Below, one piece after another: positions 8,196 through 15,954 of a DNA stretch of 38,852 nt. Source of the stretch: Deltaproteobacteria bacterium (GTDB lineage: Bacteria; Myxococcota_A; UBA796; GCA-2862545); assembly GCA_016938035.1 (NCBI GenBank), contig JAFGVK010000194.1:1-38852 (forward strand), in the 5' to 3' direction. The notes beneath the pieces were generated by a model that was not told where the DNA came from, did no database searches, and saw only the letters and a list, made by a program, of their open reading frames with translations. The first letter of the stretch is position 1; the number at the start of each line of letters is the position of its first letter. The translations under genes were made by a program, and so were the position numbers.

Positions 8196-9662
8196 TCAGG
8201 AGACCGCGTTCACCCAATAGACGCGGTTTCCCGCCCGTTCTTTCGACTTGCGGAGGGTCTTGGAGAGGAAGCTGTGCCAGTGCAGGGCGTCGCGAAAATC
8301 GGCGAGCAGCGGCCCGCCGACGATCCGCACCGTGACCCTGAGGCGCTCATCTCCAGCGTCGATGCGCGCGGCCTCCACCCCGGCGCGGATACGCTCGGCC
8401 ACCAGGTGGCCTCCGCGCTCGTCGGTGTTGAGGAGCACCGCGAACTCGTCCGGTCCCATCCTCGCCACCCTGTCGCGCTGGCGGAGCGCCTTGGTGAGGA
8501 TCTCACCCACCCTCACCAGCACCTTGTCACCCGCCTCGAAGCCGGCGTGCGCGTTGACCGCGACGAAGTCATCCACGTCCACAAGCATGAGGACCAGCGG
8601 CTTCCCACCGCGCTGCGCCGCTTGCACGTCGCGAGCGAGGGTCCGCACGAAGGCCTCATGGGTGGGCAGCCTGGTGACCGCGTCCGTGCTGCGGAGGTCC
8701 AGCGCCTCCTGCAGGGCGGCGTCCCGCGCCACGACGAGGCGCTGGTTGTCCTCCTCCAGCAGGTGCACCAGATCCAGCAGCCCCTCGCGATCCATGGTCT
8801 CCGGCGTGGCGCCATCCCGGCCCCGCAGCAGGTCGAGGGAGGGCTGCTCGATCACCTCGACGCCGAGCATCTCCGCGACCTTGGTGGCCTGGGTGAGACA
8901 GACCTCCACGATCGCCCACGCGTCGTTGCGACCCAGCCCCAGCTCGAGCGTGACCTCGTCCACCCAGCGCTCCAGGTGGACGCCCGCAGCGGAGGAGGAC
9001 ATCGCCTGCGAGAGGCGATCGGCCCAGCGCACCGCCGCCCACAGCTCCCGCTTGTCCTTGGGCACCTGATCCACGGTGCCGCCATGGACGGCGATCATGT
9101 AGAGGTAGTCCTTGGGGAGCGCCCACGCCTGCCCGGTGCGGACCATGCTCTTCTCGTGTGACTCCCGGAAGAGCTGCACCTCGCGCTCCTTGCGCTCCTC
9201 CCCCACCGCGGCGTTGACCTCGCGCGCCCAGCGGAGGTACTGCCCAGAGCGCTCCATCAGCGGCAGCGCCCCATACTCCAGCCCAAAGCCCAGCGAGAAG
9301 GCCTCGTCCTGCTGGGTCTCGGCGAGCTGAGCCGCGAGCAACCTGGCCCCAATCGCCCTCCACACCGCGGTGCTCCAGTAGGCGAGCAGCACCCGCGAGG
9401 GGAAGGCCTCCACCTCGATCGCCCCCACCAGCATGTGCTGGATCACGATCGGCCCCACCACCTTGGGCCCGAGCAGCGTCGTGGCGCGCACCGGGTCCCG
9501 CTGCTCGCTGCCGATCCACCGGTAGTAGAGGTCGATGTATCGGAACAATCGCTCCACCAGCCCCGGCTCGCTCTGCAGCATCATCCCCAGCTCTCGCGTC
9601 GAGATCTCGGTGTCTCGAACGGCGCCGAGGATGCGACGCAGGACCTCTGAGGGCTGTCTCAT
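8196..9662 (-). CDS. HDOD domain protein with degenerate GGDEF domain
   Basis: The 488-residue protein has an N-terminal HDOD-like domain (about residues 5-220; note SEPGLVERLFRYIDLYY and TLLGPKVVGPIVI), a coiled linker (about 280-325) and a C-terminal GGDEF domain (about 325-488). The diguanylate cyclase signature reads RMGPDEF (GPDEF at 403-407), with Pro in place of the second Gly. The upstream DVDDFVAVNAHAGFEAGD segment lacks the usual Asp and His. An RQRD inhibitory-site motif (Arg394-Asp397) is intact, five residues before the signature. It is therefore more likely a c-di-GMP-binding effector than an active cyclase. Unlike typical HDOD proteins it has no HD motif. A sigma-28-like promoter at 9693-9719 and the divergent flagellar cluster suggest a role in motility control, which is inferred. 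Confidence 0.87.
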   Translation of the reverse strand: MRQPSEVLRRILGAVRDTEISTRELGMMLQSEPGLVERLFRYIDLYYRWIGSEQRDPVRATTLLGPKVVGPIVIQHMLVGAIEVEAFPSRVLLAYWSTAVWRAIGARLLAAQLAETQQDEAFSLGFGLEYGALPLMERSGQYLRWAREVNAAVGEERKEREVQLFRESHEKSMVRTGQAWALPKDYLYMIAVHGGTVDQVPKDKRELWAAVRWADRLSQAMSSSAAGVHLERWVDEVTLELGLGRNDAWAIVEVCLTQATKVAEMLGVEVIEQPSLDLLRGRDGATPETMDREGLLDLVHLLEEDNQRLVVARDAALQEALDLRSTDAVTRLPTHEAFVRTLARDVQAAQRGGKPLVLMLVDVDDFVAVNAHAGFEAGDKVLVRVGEILTKALRQRDRVARMGPDEFAVLLNTDERGGHLVAERIRAGVEAARIDAGDERLRVTVRIVGGPLLADFRDALHWHSFLSKTLRKSKERAGNRVYWVNAVS

Positions 9663-9692
9663 AAACTCTCCGTTGCGGACGCTACGGTGTCC

Positions 9693-9719
9693 CTATCGGA
9701 ACACAGGGGGCTTGGTGTA
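9693..9719 (-). promoter_or_regulatory. Sigma-28 (FliA)-like promoter for the HDOD-GGDEF gene
   Basis: On the minus strand the sequence is TACA, 16 bases, then CCGATAG, ending 31 bases before the ATG at 9662. The enterobacterial sigma-28 consensus is TAAA-N15-GCCGATAA, that is TAAA-N16-CCGATAA. The same CCGATAG box at the same spacing occurs before flhA and flgI in this window, which supports the call. The -35 box has one mismatch. Confidence 0.6.
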
Positions 9720-9862
9720 GGGGAATGCGCCCTGCCGACGCAAGCCAAAAGACAGCGGCACAGGTTGAACCTGCACTTTTCCTCGGTACTCGCCGACCAG
9801 GTCCACGGGCGACTGTCGCGGGGTGCCACCGTGGACCGCTCAACGCCAGCACGTGGGACGTA

Positions 9863-10060
9863 GTCATCGCGCTGCCCAAGGTGTGCTCACCGCCTGCCGT
9901 GCGGGCGGAGGGAGAGGGGGTTGCCAGCGCGCTGAGATCCGAATTTCCGACGGCCTGATGGCCGCCGCCAAGGAGCCGTCGCCCTCCCTCGTGTCCACCG
10001 TTGGGCTCGGGGACCGCGTCCCCCCCAATCCCCCGCTGGGGGCTCGCCGCCCCCTCTCCC
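9863..10060 (-). repeat. Dispersed non-coding repeat, copy 2
   Basis: The reverse complement of this segment aligns with 197-443, with the same series of conserved blocks including AGGCCGTCGGAAAT (near 9946-9960) and CCCTCTCCCTCCGCC. The 30-bp block that is triplicated in copy 1 occurs here once (near 10031-10060). Because the copies face each other, the 9.4 kb between them is bounded by inverted repeats. Confidence 0.75.
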
Positions 10061-10184
10061 CCCGGCGAGACTGGGCGCTCCCCCCCTGCCAGAGGCCCCC
10101 CACATGACCCGCTCGGGTGAGCCGATGATCAAGGCCAGCAAGTGCCGGTCGGAGGGAGACAACGCTCGCCTTCGAGGAATTCGC

Positions 10185-10211
10185 TTAAGTCAGGAGGCAA
10201 GTGACCGATAG
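10185..10211 (+). promoter_or_regulatory. Sigma-28-like promoter before flhA
   Basis: TTAA, 16 bases, then CCGATAG; the box ends 21 bases before the GTG start of flhA. A TAAG reading with 15-base spacing is equally possible. It matches the CCGATAG boxes before flgI and the HDOD-GGDEF gene. Confidence 0.65.
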
Positions 10212-10232
10212 ACGCCCAGACGGAGGACTCCA

Positions 10233-12329
10233 GTGCCTGGGTTCATGACCAACATCCTCCAGCGGTTGGCGAAGCAGGGTGACCTGCTGCTCGCTGGAGC
10301 GGTCTTCGGCCTGCTGATCGTGCTGTTGGTCCCGCTGCCCTCGTTCATCTTGGACCTGCTCCTCGCGACCTCGGTCGGGCTAGGGCTGGTCCTGTTCCTC
10401 CTCACCTTCTACGTCACCAAGCCGGTGGAATTCTCGGTGTTCCCCACCGTCCTGCTGGTGGTGACGATGTTCCGCCTGGCCCTGAACGTGGCCTCCACCC
10501 GCCTCATCCTCCTCCACGGGAGCGAGGGCACGCATGCCGCCGGCAACATCATCCAGGCCTTCGGCGCGGTGGTGGTGGGCGGCAACTACGCCGTCGGTCT
10601 CGTGGTGTTTGTGATCCTGGTTGTGATCAACTTCGTGGTCATCTCCAAGGGCGCGGGGCGCGTGGCAGAGGTCGCGGCGCGCTTCACCCTCGACGCGATG
10701 CCGGGCAAGCAGATGGCCATCGACGCCGAGCTGAACGCTGGGCTGATCGACGAGCACACCGCCCGCGCCAGGCGGCGGGAGATCACCCAGGAGGCGGACT
10801 TCTACGGGGCGATGGACGGCGCCTCGAAGTTCATCCGCGGCGACGCCATCGCCGGGATCCTCATCACCCTGATCAACATCATCGGCGGGGTGTTCATCGG
10901 CGTCATCCAGAACGGGATGAGCCTCTCGGACGCGGTGCGCAATTACTCGCTGCTCACCATCGGCGATGGGCTGGTGGGGCAGGTGCCCGCGCTGATCGTC
11001 TCGGCAGCGGCCGGCATGCTCGTGACGCGCGTGCAGGACAGCACCGAGCGAGACCTCCACCAGCAGATCGGCGCCCAGCTCTTCCAGTCGCCGCGGGTCC
11101 TCTCGCTCTCAGCCCTGGCCCTGCTGGGCTTCGGGTTCATCCCCGGCCTGCGGGTCCCGTTCATCACCCTGGCGGCGGTGCTGGGGGGGCTGGCCTGGGT
11201 GCTCAACAACCGCCCGGCCAAGGCCGAGGCGCGCGAGGCCGCGGGCCCAGTCACCCCCACAGAGGCCACCCCCGAGGACCTGCTCCCTGTGGAGTCCCTC
11301 GCGATCGAGGTGGGGCTGGACCTGCTCTACTTGGTCGACGAGCGGCAGGGCGGCGAGCTGATCGCGCGGGTCCAGCGCATCCGCAACCAGTTCGCTCAGG
11401 ACCTGGGGATCATCCTCCCGCCGGTCCACCTGCGGGACAACCTCGTGCTGCAGGGCGGCGAGTACGTGGTGCAGCTGCGCGGCGAGGAGATCGGCAGGGG
11501 GACCCTGCGCGCCCGCCAGCACATGGCGCTCGATCCCGGCTCCGCCACGGGGCCGGTGCGGGGCCTCAAGACGGTGGATCCGGTGTTCGGCCTGCCCGCG
11601 TACTGGATCTTGGACGCCGACATCATGACCGCCCAGCGCCTCGGCTACACCGTGGTCGACGTCCCCACCGTGCTCACCACCCACCTGGTGGAGCTGATGC
11701 ACGAGGTGGCCCACGAGCTGTTCGAGAACGCGCAGCTCCAGCACATCCTCGAGCGGGTGTCCCAGGCGCAGCCGCGGCTGGTGGACGATCTCACCCCCGA
11801 TCCCCTCTCACGCCAGGTGATCCTCAAGGTCTTTCGCAACCTGATCCGCGAGGGCATCTCCACCCGCGACGCCCAGAGCATCCTGGAGGCGCTGTCCGAG
11901 CAGGCCGGCCGCACCCAGGACCCCGACGTGCTGACGGAATTCGTCCGCCAGCGCCTCGCGCGCCACATCTCCCGGCGCTTCGCCGACGAGGAGGGAACCA
12001 TTCACTATGTGGCCCTGGGCGCCGACGCAGAGAACGCGGTGCTCCGCGGGCTGCAGTCCTCCGGCACCGGCGCGCCCCCCAAGCTGGTCCTCGAGCCGGA
12101 CGTCGCGAGGGTGCTCATCACCCGAATTCGCGAGATCACCGAGGGCTGGACCGGCGCAGGAACACCGGTGGTGCTGGCGCCGCCCCTCGCCCGCGGTACA
12201 CTGCGCAAGGTCCTGGAGCGGGTGATGCCCCGGGTGGTGGTGCTCTCTTCTGCGGAGCTGCTCCCCTCGATTCAGCTCAACCGGATCGGGACCGTCAACC
12301 TCAGCCCACAGCGCCCCTCAAGTCGCTGA
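10233..12329 (+). CDS. flhA: Flagellar biosynthesis protein FlhA (export gate)
   Basis: The 698-residue protein is the major export-gate component of the flagellar type III secretion system, located in the inner membrane inside the basal body. The N-terminal half (about 1-330) contains about eight membrane segments and the FHIPEP family signature (RFTLDAMPGKQMAIDAELNAG region, about residues 148-168). The C-terminal half is the cytoplasmic domain that docks export chaperone-substrate complexes. Length is typical (about 690-700). The GTG at 10233 is chosen for its CGGAGG ribosome-binding site seven bases upstream; ATG 10245 is the alternative. It opens the flagellar cluster, downstream of a sigma-28-like promoter, and is followed after 15 bases by the sigma factor gene. 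The usual partners flhB, flhF and flhG are not in this window. Confidence 0.97.
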   Translation: MPGFMTNILQRLAKQGDLLLAGAVFGLLIVLLVPLPSFILDLLLATSVGLGLVLFLLTFYVTKPVEFSVFPTVLLVVTMFRLALNVASTRLILLHGSEGTHAAGNIIQAFGAVVVGGNYAVGLVVFVILVVINFVVISKGAGRVAEVAARFTLDAMPGKQMAIDAELNAGLIDEHTARARRREITQEADFYGAMDGASKFIRGDAIAGILITLINIIGGVFIGVIQNGMSLSDAVRNYSLLTIGDGLVGQVPALIVSAAAGMLVTRVQDSTERDLHQQIGAQLFQSPRVLSLSALALLGFGFIPGLRVPFITLAAVLGGLAWVLNNRPAKAEAREAAGPVTPTEATPEDLLPVESLAIEVGLDLLYLVDERQGGELIARVQRIRNQFAQDLGIILPPVHLRDNLVLQGGEYVVQLRGEEIGRGTLRARQHMALDPGSATGPVRGLKTVDPVFGLPAYWILDADIMTAQRLGYTVVDVPTVLTTHLVELMHEVAHELFENAQLQHILERVSQAQPRLVDDLTPDPLSRQVILKVFRNLIREGISTRDAQSILEALSEQAGRTQDPDVLTEFVRQRLARHISRRFADEEGTIHYVALGADAENAVLRGLQSSGTGAPPKLVLEPDVARVLITRIREITEGWTGAGTPVVLAPPLARGTLRKVLERVMPRVVVLSSAELLPSIQLNRIGTVNLSPQRPSSR

Positions 12330-12344
12330 CCTGGGGTCCGAAAC

Positions 12345-13178
12345 ATGTATGGCTATTCCCTACGGCAATTCCAAAGGAGCGCGGCCTTGAATCGCAGCGC
12401 ACGGCGATACTCGGAGAGCAGCCCACGTCGCGTGGAGGACATGACCCGCGACGAGGCCTGCGATCGGTACCACAACAAGGTGCTCCTGCTGGCCCGACGG
12501 GTGTACGAGCGCCTCTCTCCCGAGGCGGGCGTCCAGCTGGAGGACATGGTCTCCTACGGTGCCATAGGCCTCTTAGAGGCCTTTGACCGCTACGATGAGA
12601 GCCGAGGGATCCAGTTCTCCACCTTCGCGGAGTACCGGATCCGGGGGGCGATGTACGACGCGCTCCGCACCCAGGACACCTTCACCAGGCGCAGGCGCCA
12701 GCTCGCCAAGAAGGTGGAGGCCGCCACGGACCACGTCCGCGATCGGCAGGGACGCGATCCCCTCCCCGAGGAGATCGCGGAGGAGCTGGGGGTCAGCCTC
12801 GACGAGTACTGGATGATGCTCGATCGGGTGAAGCCGGTGTCCCACGTCTCTCTCGACGCGCCTCAGGGTGACGAGGAGGAGGGCAGGCCCCTCATCGAGC
12901 GGCTGATCTCCCAGTCCAGCCCCGGCCCGGACACCAGGGTCGCGGTGCAGCAGATCCGCACCAAGCTCAAGGCGTCGATCCGGGAGCTTCCGGACAAGGA
13001 GCGCCAGTGCGTGATGATGTACTACGGCAAGGACCTGTCGATGGCGGAGATCGCCGCGGTGTACGGGGTGACCGTGTCCCGCGTCTCGCAGATCCTCACC
13101 GCCGCCAGGGGATCCCTTCGCAAGAAGCTCGCGAATTTCATCGACGAGTCGGACCTGGACCTGAGCGACGAACCCTGA
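12345..13178 (+). CDS. fliA: RNA polymerase sigma-28 factor FliA (FliA/WhiG family)
   Basis: The product is the flagellar sigma factor that directs late flagellar and chemotaxis transcription. Region 2 is clear (DMVSYGAIGLLEAFDRYD followed by FSTFAEYRIRGAMYDALR, the typical FliA/WhiG form). Region 3 follows (LPEEIAEELGVSLDEYW), and region 4 ends the protein (ELPDKERQCVMMYY then SMAEIAAVYGVTVSRVSQI). The start is uncertain. ATG 12345 has only a weak upstream GGGG; TTG 12387 is preceded by a strong AAAGGAG with seven bases spacing and may be the real start (263 residues); ATG 12441 would give the common 240-250 length. It lies between flhA and flgF. Its antagonist FlgM is encoded at 17822. Sigma-28-like boxes before flhA, flgI, flgM and the HDOD-GGDEF gene are its expected targets. 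Confidence 0.95.
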   Translation: MYGYSLRQFQRSAALNRSARRYSESSPRRVEDMTRDEACDRYHNKVLLLARRVYERLSPEAGVQLEDMVSYGAIGLLEAFDRYDESRGIQFSTFAEYRIRGAMYDALRTQDTFTRRRRQLAKKVEAATDHVRDRQGRDPLPEEIAEELGVSLDEYWMMLDRVKPVSHVSLDAPQGDEEEGRPLIERLISQSSPGPDTRVAVQQIRTKLKASIRELPDKERQCVMMYYGKDLSMAEIAAVYGVTVSRVSQILTAARGSLRKKLANFIDESDLDLSDEP

Positions 13179-13197
13179 ACCAACCTGCGGAGGCGCC

Positions 13198-13893
13198 ATG
13201 AGCAAAGACCTGTACGCCGCTCTGTCGGGCGCTACCGCCACCTGGGCCCAGATCGAGAACCTCTCGAACAACGTGGCCAACACCTCCACCGCGGGCTTCA
13301 AGCGGGGGCGGATGTCCTTCAGCCTCGAGGGCCCTGAGCAGCAGGACGGCAAGGTCTACGCCCAGGCCACCGCGATCACCCTCGACCTCTCGGACGGCCC
13401 GCTCCAGGCGGACGGCGCCCCAACCCACCTCGCTCTCCAGGGGCGCGGCTTCTTCGCGGTGCAGGGCCCCGGCGAGACCCTCTATACACGAGACGGTAGC
13501 TTTACTCTAGACACTGAGGGACGGCTCGTCACCTCGGGCGGCCTCCCAGTCCAGGGCCAGGGGGGCGAGATCACCCTGCCCCCCGGGGAGTCGATCCGGG
13601 TGGCGGAGGACGGGCGGGTGTACGGCTCCCGCTCCGGCGAGCTCGACCGCATCGCGCTCTTCGACGGGCCGGTGCGTCCCAAGGGCGACAACACCTGGAC
13701 CGCCGACGGGCCGATGGTCGAGGCGGAGGGCGCCAGGGTCGTTCAGGGCTCGCTGGAGGGCTCCAACGTGGACCCCATGGGGGTGATGGTGGAGCTGATC
13801 GAGGCCAGCAGGTACTTCGAGGCCTACCAGCGCGCGATGCAGACCAGCGACGAGGCGGACTCTCGCCTGAACCAATCCGGAGGTCGCACATGA
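13198..13893 (+). CDS. flgF: Flagellar proximal rod protein FlgF
   Basis: The 231-residue protein belongs to the FlgF/FlgG/FlgE rod-hook family. The N-terminus (YAALSGATATWAQIENLSNNVANTSTAGFKR) carries the conserved rod-protein LSNNVANxxTxGFK motif. The middle contains the LQGRGFFAVQ and YTRDGSFTLDTEGRLVTS segments. The C-terminus has the S-NVDPMGVMVELIEASRYFEAYQRAMQ coiled segment that packs in the rod. It is exported through the FlhA gate and forms part of the rod in the periplasm. Length is normal. A GCGGAGG ribosome-binding site lies just before ATG 13198, and its stop overlaps the flgG start by four bases (ATGA). The flgF-flgG order is the common one. Confidence 0.95.
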   Translation: MSKDLYAALSGATATWAQIENLSNNVANTSTAGFKRGRMSFSLEGPEQQDGKVYAQATAITLDLSDGPLQADGAPTHLALQGRGFFAVQGPGETLYTRDGSFTLDTEGRLVTSGGLPVQGQGGEITLPPGESIRVAEDGRVYGSRSGELDRIALFDGPVRPKGDNTWTADGPMVEAEGARVVQGSLEGSNVDPMGVMVELIEASRYFEAYQRAMQTSDEADSRLNQSGGRT

Positions 13894-14651
13894 AAGCCCT
13901 CTACGTCGCGGCCTCTGGGATGGCCGCCCAGCAGACGCGGATCGACAACGTGGCGAACAACATCGCCAACGTGGGGACCACCGGCTTCAAGAAGTCGCGC
14001 GAGTCCTTCCAGGACCTGCTCTACGAGGAGCTCACCCAGGGGGGCAAGGCCAGCTCCCAGGCCCGGCTGGAGGTGGGGGGCGGCGTTCAGCTCGCCGGTA
14101 TCGAGAAGGACCACCGACAGGGCTCCCTCACCCAGACCGGGCAGCCACTGCACGCGGCGATCGCCGGCGACGCCTTCTTCACCCTGGAGACCGCCGAGGG
14201 GGAGCCGGTCTACACCAGAGATGGCACCTTCCGCCTCGACGCGGACGGCACGCTGGTCACACAGTCCGGGCTGGTGGTGGGGGGCAACATCACCATCCCC
14301 GAGGACGCCCAGCAGGTGTTCATCACCGGGGACGGGACCGTGCAAGCGGTGCTCCAAGGGAGCGTCGACTATACGGTGCTGGGGCAGCTGGAGCTGGCCT
14401 CGTTCACCAACCCCGCGGGCCTCCGGGCCCTGGGCGGCAACCTGTACGAGCAGACCCCCGAGTCGGGCGAGGTGTTCGTCCCCAGGCCCGAGAGCGTCGA
14501 GGTGAAGCAGGGCTACCTGGAGTCCTCCAACGTCGACGTGGCGGAGGAGCTGATCCAGATGATCATGGCTCAACGCTCCTATGAGCTGAATTCCAAGGTC
14601 GTCCAGGCGGCGGACGAGGCGATGTCGGTTGCCGTCAACCTGAAGCGATGA
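13890..14651 (+). CDS. flgG: Flagellar distal rod protein FlgG
   Basis: At 253 residues this is slightly shorter than the usual 260. It begins with YVAASGMAAQQTRIDNVANNIANVGTTGFKK (split here by motif), the FlgG form of the rod N-terminus with VANNIANVxTxGFK. It ends with SNVDVAEELIQMIMAQRSYELNSKVVQAADE, the signature C-terminal helix of distal rod proteins. FlgG builds the distal rod that crosses the peptidoglycan and outer membrane inside the P and L rings. Translation is coupled on both sides by ATGA overlaps with flgF and flgA. Confidence 0.96.
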   Translation: MKALYVAASGMAAQQTRIDNVANNIANVGTTGFKKSRESFQDLLYEELTQGGKASSQARLEVGGGVQLAGIEKDHRQGSLTQTGQPLHAAIAGDAFFTLETAEGEPVYTRDGTFRLDADGTLVTQSGLVVGGNITIPEDAQQVFITGDGTVQAVLQGSVDYTVLGQLELASFTNPAGLRALGGNLYEQTPESGEVFVPRPESVEVKQGYLESSNVDVAEELIQMIMAQRSYELNSKVVQAADEAMSVAVNLKR

Positions 14652-15214
14652 TCCCCGACCTCCCCCCCGTAGAGGCCTCGCTGGTGGAGTGGGCGGCGGA
14701 GGTCTGCGACGCCACCCGCGTCGAGGTCCATTTCACCGGGCTCTCAGCGGCGGGGGACGGCCCGTTCACCTGGGGCGGCGACCCGTGTCGCGCGCGCCCT
14801 GACCTGCGCCTCCACATCGACGACCGCTCCCTCACCGTCCGGCCACACCTCACGGTGTGGGTCGCGGTGGAGGTGGCCGCGGCGGACATCCCCGCCGGGG
14901 GGCTGGTGGTGAGCCTCCCCGGCGAGGTCCCGATCGAGGACCTGCGAGGCGCCAGGGTCCACGGTGCGCTGGTGGCCAGGGGGGCGATCTCGGCCGGGAC
15001 CCCGATCACCGCGGCGGTGGCCAGGGTGGCCCCCGACGCCGCGCGCGACGCGGAGGTGACCCTGGTGGTCCAGCGCGGGGCGCTCCAGGTGGGCGCCCCC
15101 GGCCGGCTGCTCCAAGAGGCCCACCTCGGCGACAGGGTGCGGGTCATCAACCTCGCCACCGACGTGGTGCTCACAGGCACCCTCGCCTCCACCAACACCG
15201 TCCTGATCCCCTGA
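14648..15214 (+). CDS. flgA: FlgA-like P-ring assembly chaperone (no visible signal peptide)
   Basis: The 188-residue product has the SAF-like beta-rich fold of FlgA. The final GDRVRVINLATDVVLTGTL segment is the typical FlgA C-terminus, and the VEVAAADIPAGGLV stretch fits the family. FlgA is normally a periplasmic chaperone for the P-ring protein FlgI and carries a Sec signal. Here the first 25 residues (MIPDLPPVEASLVEWAAEVC and on) are not hydrophobic enough for a signal peptide. In-frame codons upstream back to a stop at 14582-14584 contain no start codon and no hydrophobic run. ATG 14648 overlaps the flgG stop as ATGA. Position between flgG and flgH-flgI supports the identity. Confidence 0.85.
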   Translation: MIPDLPPVEASLVEWAAEVCDATRVEVHFTGLSAAGDGPFTWGGDPCRARPDLRLHIDDRSLTVRPHLTVWVAVEVAAADIPAGGLVVSLPGEVPIEDLRGARVHGALVARGAISAGTPITAAVARVAPDAARDAEVTLVVQRGALQVGAPGRLLQEAHLGDRVRVINLATDVVLTGTLASTNTVLIP

Positions 15215-15223
15215 GGAGGCCTC

Positions 15224-15880
15224 ATGTACCCCCTGCTCTTCGCCCTCCTCGCCCTCGCCCAGGAGCCGCCGGTGCGCCCCGCTCCGCTCCAGGAGCCGGT
15301 CGCGGCGGAGCCTGCCTCGCCAGGCTCCCTGTGGGCCGAGGTGCCCGCGCGCCAGCTGATGGGGCTCGACGGGAGCGCCAGGCAGCTCGGCGACCTGATC
15401 ACGGTGCGGATCACCGAGCGGACCGCCACCGCCCTCGACGCCGAGACCAGGGCCAACAGCGACTCCAGCACCTCGGCGGGCATCGCGGCCCTGCTGGGCG
15501 CCGAGAAGAACCTCACCGGCGCCTTCCCCAACATGGGCGGTGAGATCGCGCTCCAGGGCACCAGGGAGGGCACCTTCCAGGGCGCGGGGCAGACCACCAG
15601 GGGCGCCTCGGTGGACGCCTCGCTCACCTGCGAGGTGATCGAGGTGTTCCCCAACGGCAACCTGCGGATCTGGGGCTATAAGCAGGTCCGGGTCAACCGC
15701 GAGGTCCAGTATGTGGTGCTCGAGGGCGTGGTGCGCCCCCGCGACATCCAGATGGACAACACCGTGGACTCGGAGCTGCTCGCCCGGGCCAAGATCGAGG
15801 TGACCGGCAGCGGAGTGATCGACGACAAGCAGAGCCCGGGCTTCCTCGCCCGCGTCGCCGACAAGGTGTGGCCCTTCTGA
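15224..15880 (+). CDS. flgH: Flagellar L-ring protein FlgH (apparently non-lipidated)
   Basis: FlgH forms the outer-membrane L ring around the distal rod. The 218-residue product has the family features: GSLWAEVPARQLMGLDGSARQLGDLITVRI near the start, SLTCEVIEVFPNGNLRIWGYKQVRVN in the middle, VVRPRDIQMDNTVDSELLARAKIEVTGSGVI, and the aromatic C-terminus after the conserved Gly-rich turn. Most FlgH proteins are lipoproteins; this one starts MYPLLFALLALAQE, a short hydrophobic signal with no Cys, and its only Cys is in the middle of the mature protein. It is likely cleaved by signal peptidase I and not acylated. It lies nine bases after flgA, with GAGGAGG upstream of the start. Confidence 0.94.
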   Translation: MYPLLFALLALAQEPPVRPAPLQEPVAAEPASPGSLWAEVPARQLMGLDGSARQLGDLITVRITERTATALDAETRANSDSSTSAGIAALLGAEKNLTGAFPNMGGEIALQGTREGTFQGAGQTTRGASVDASLTCEVIEVFPNGNLRIWGYKQVRVNREVQYVVLEGVVRPRDIQMDNTVDSELLARAKIEVTGSGVIDDKQSPGFLARVADKVWPF

Positions 15881-15889
15881 TCTTTCTCC

Positions 15890-15916
15890 TAAACTCAGCG
15901 TCCCGATGACCGATAG
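15890..15916 (+). promoter_or_regulatory. Sigma-28-like promoter before flgI
   Basis: TAAA, 16 bases, CCGATAG: an exact -35 core and a -10 matching the sigma-28 consensus at every base but the last. It sits in the 74-base gap between flgH and flgI, the largest gap so far in the cluster, and ends 38 bases before the flgI ATG. Confidence 0.7.
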
Positions 15917-15954
15917 AGGGTCGAGCCAGGGGAGCCCCTGCCTCCGGAACCCCC

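Larger units (their letters stand above)
9663..10232. other. Divergent intergenic region with two sigma-28-like promoters and repeat copy 2
   Basis: This 570-base region separates the minus-strand HDOD-GGDEF gene from plus-strand flhA. It contains a minus-strand CCGATAG promoter near 9.7 kb, copy 2 of the dispersed repeat (9863-10060, minus orientation) and a plus-strand CCGATAG promoter before flhA. The open frames here translate to Arg/Pro/Gly-rich sequence with no family resemblance and are not called. Confidence 0.6.

Noticed and set aside
9887..10162. A 91-codon minus-strand frame across repeat copy 2
   Set aside because: The homologous stretch in copy 1 contains an in-frame stop, and composition is Arg/Gly/Pro-rich. 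It is not a conserved protein.
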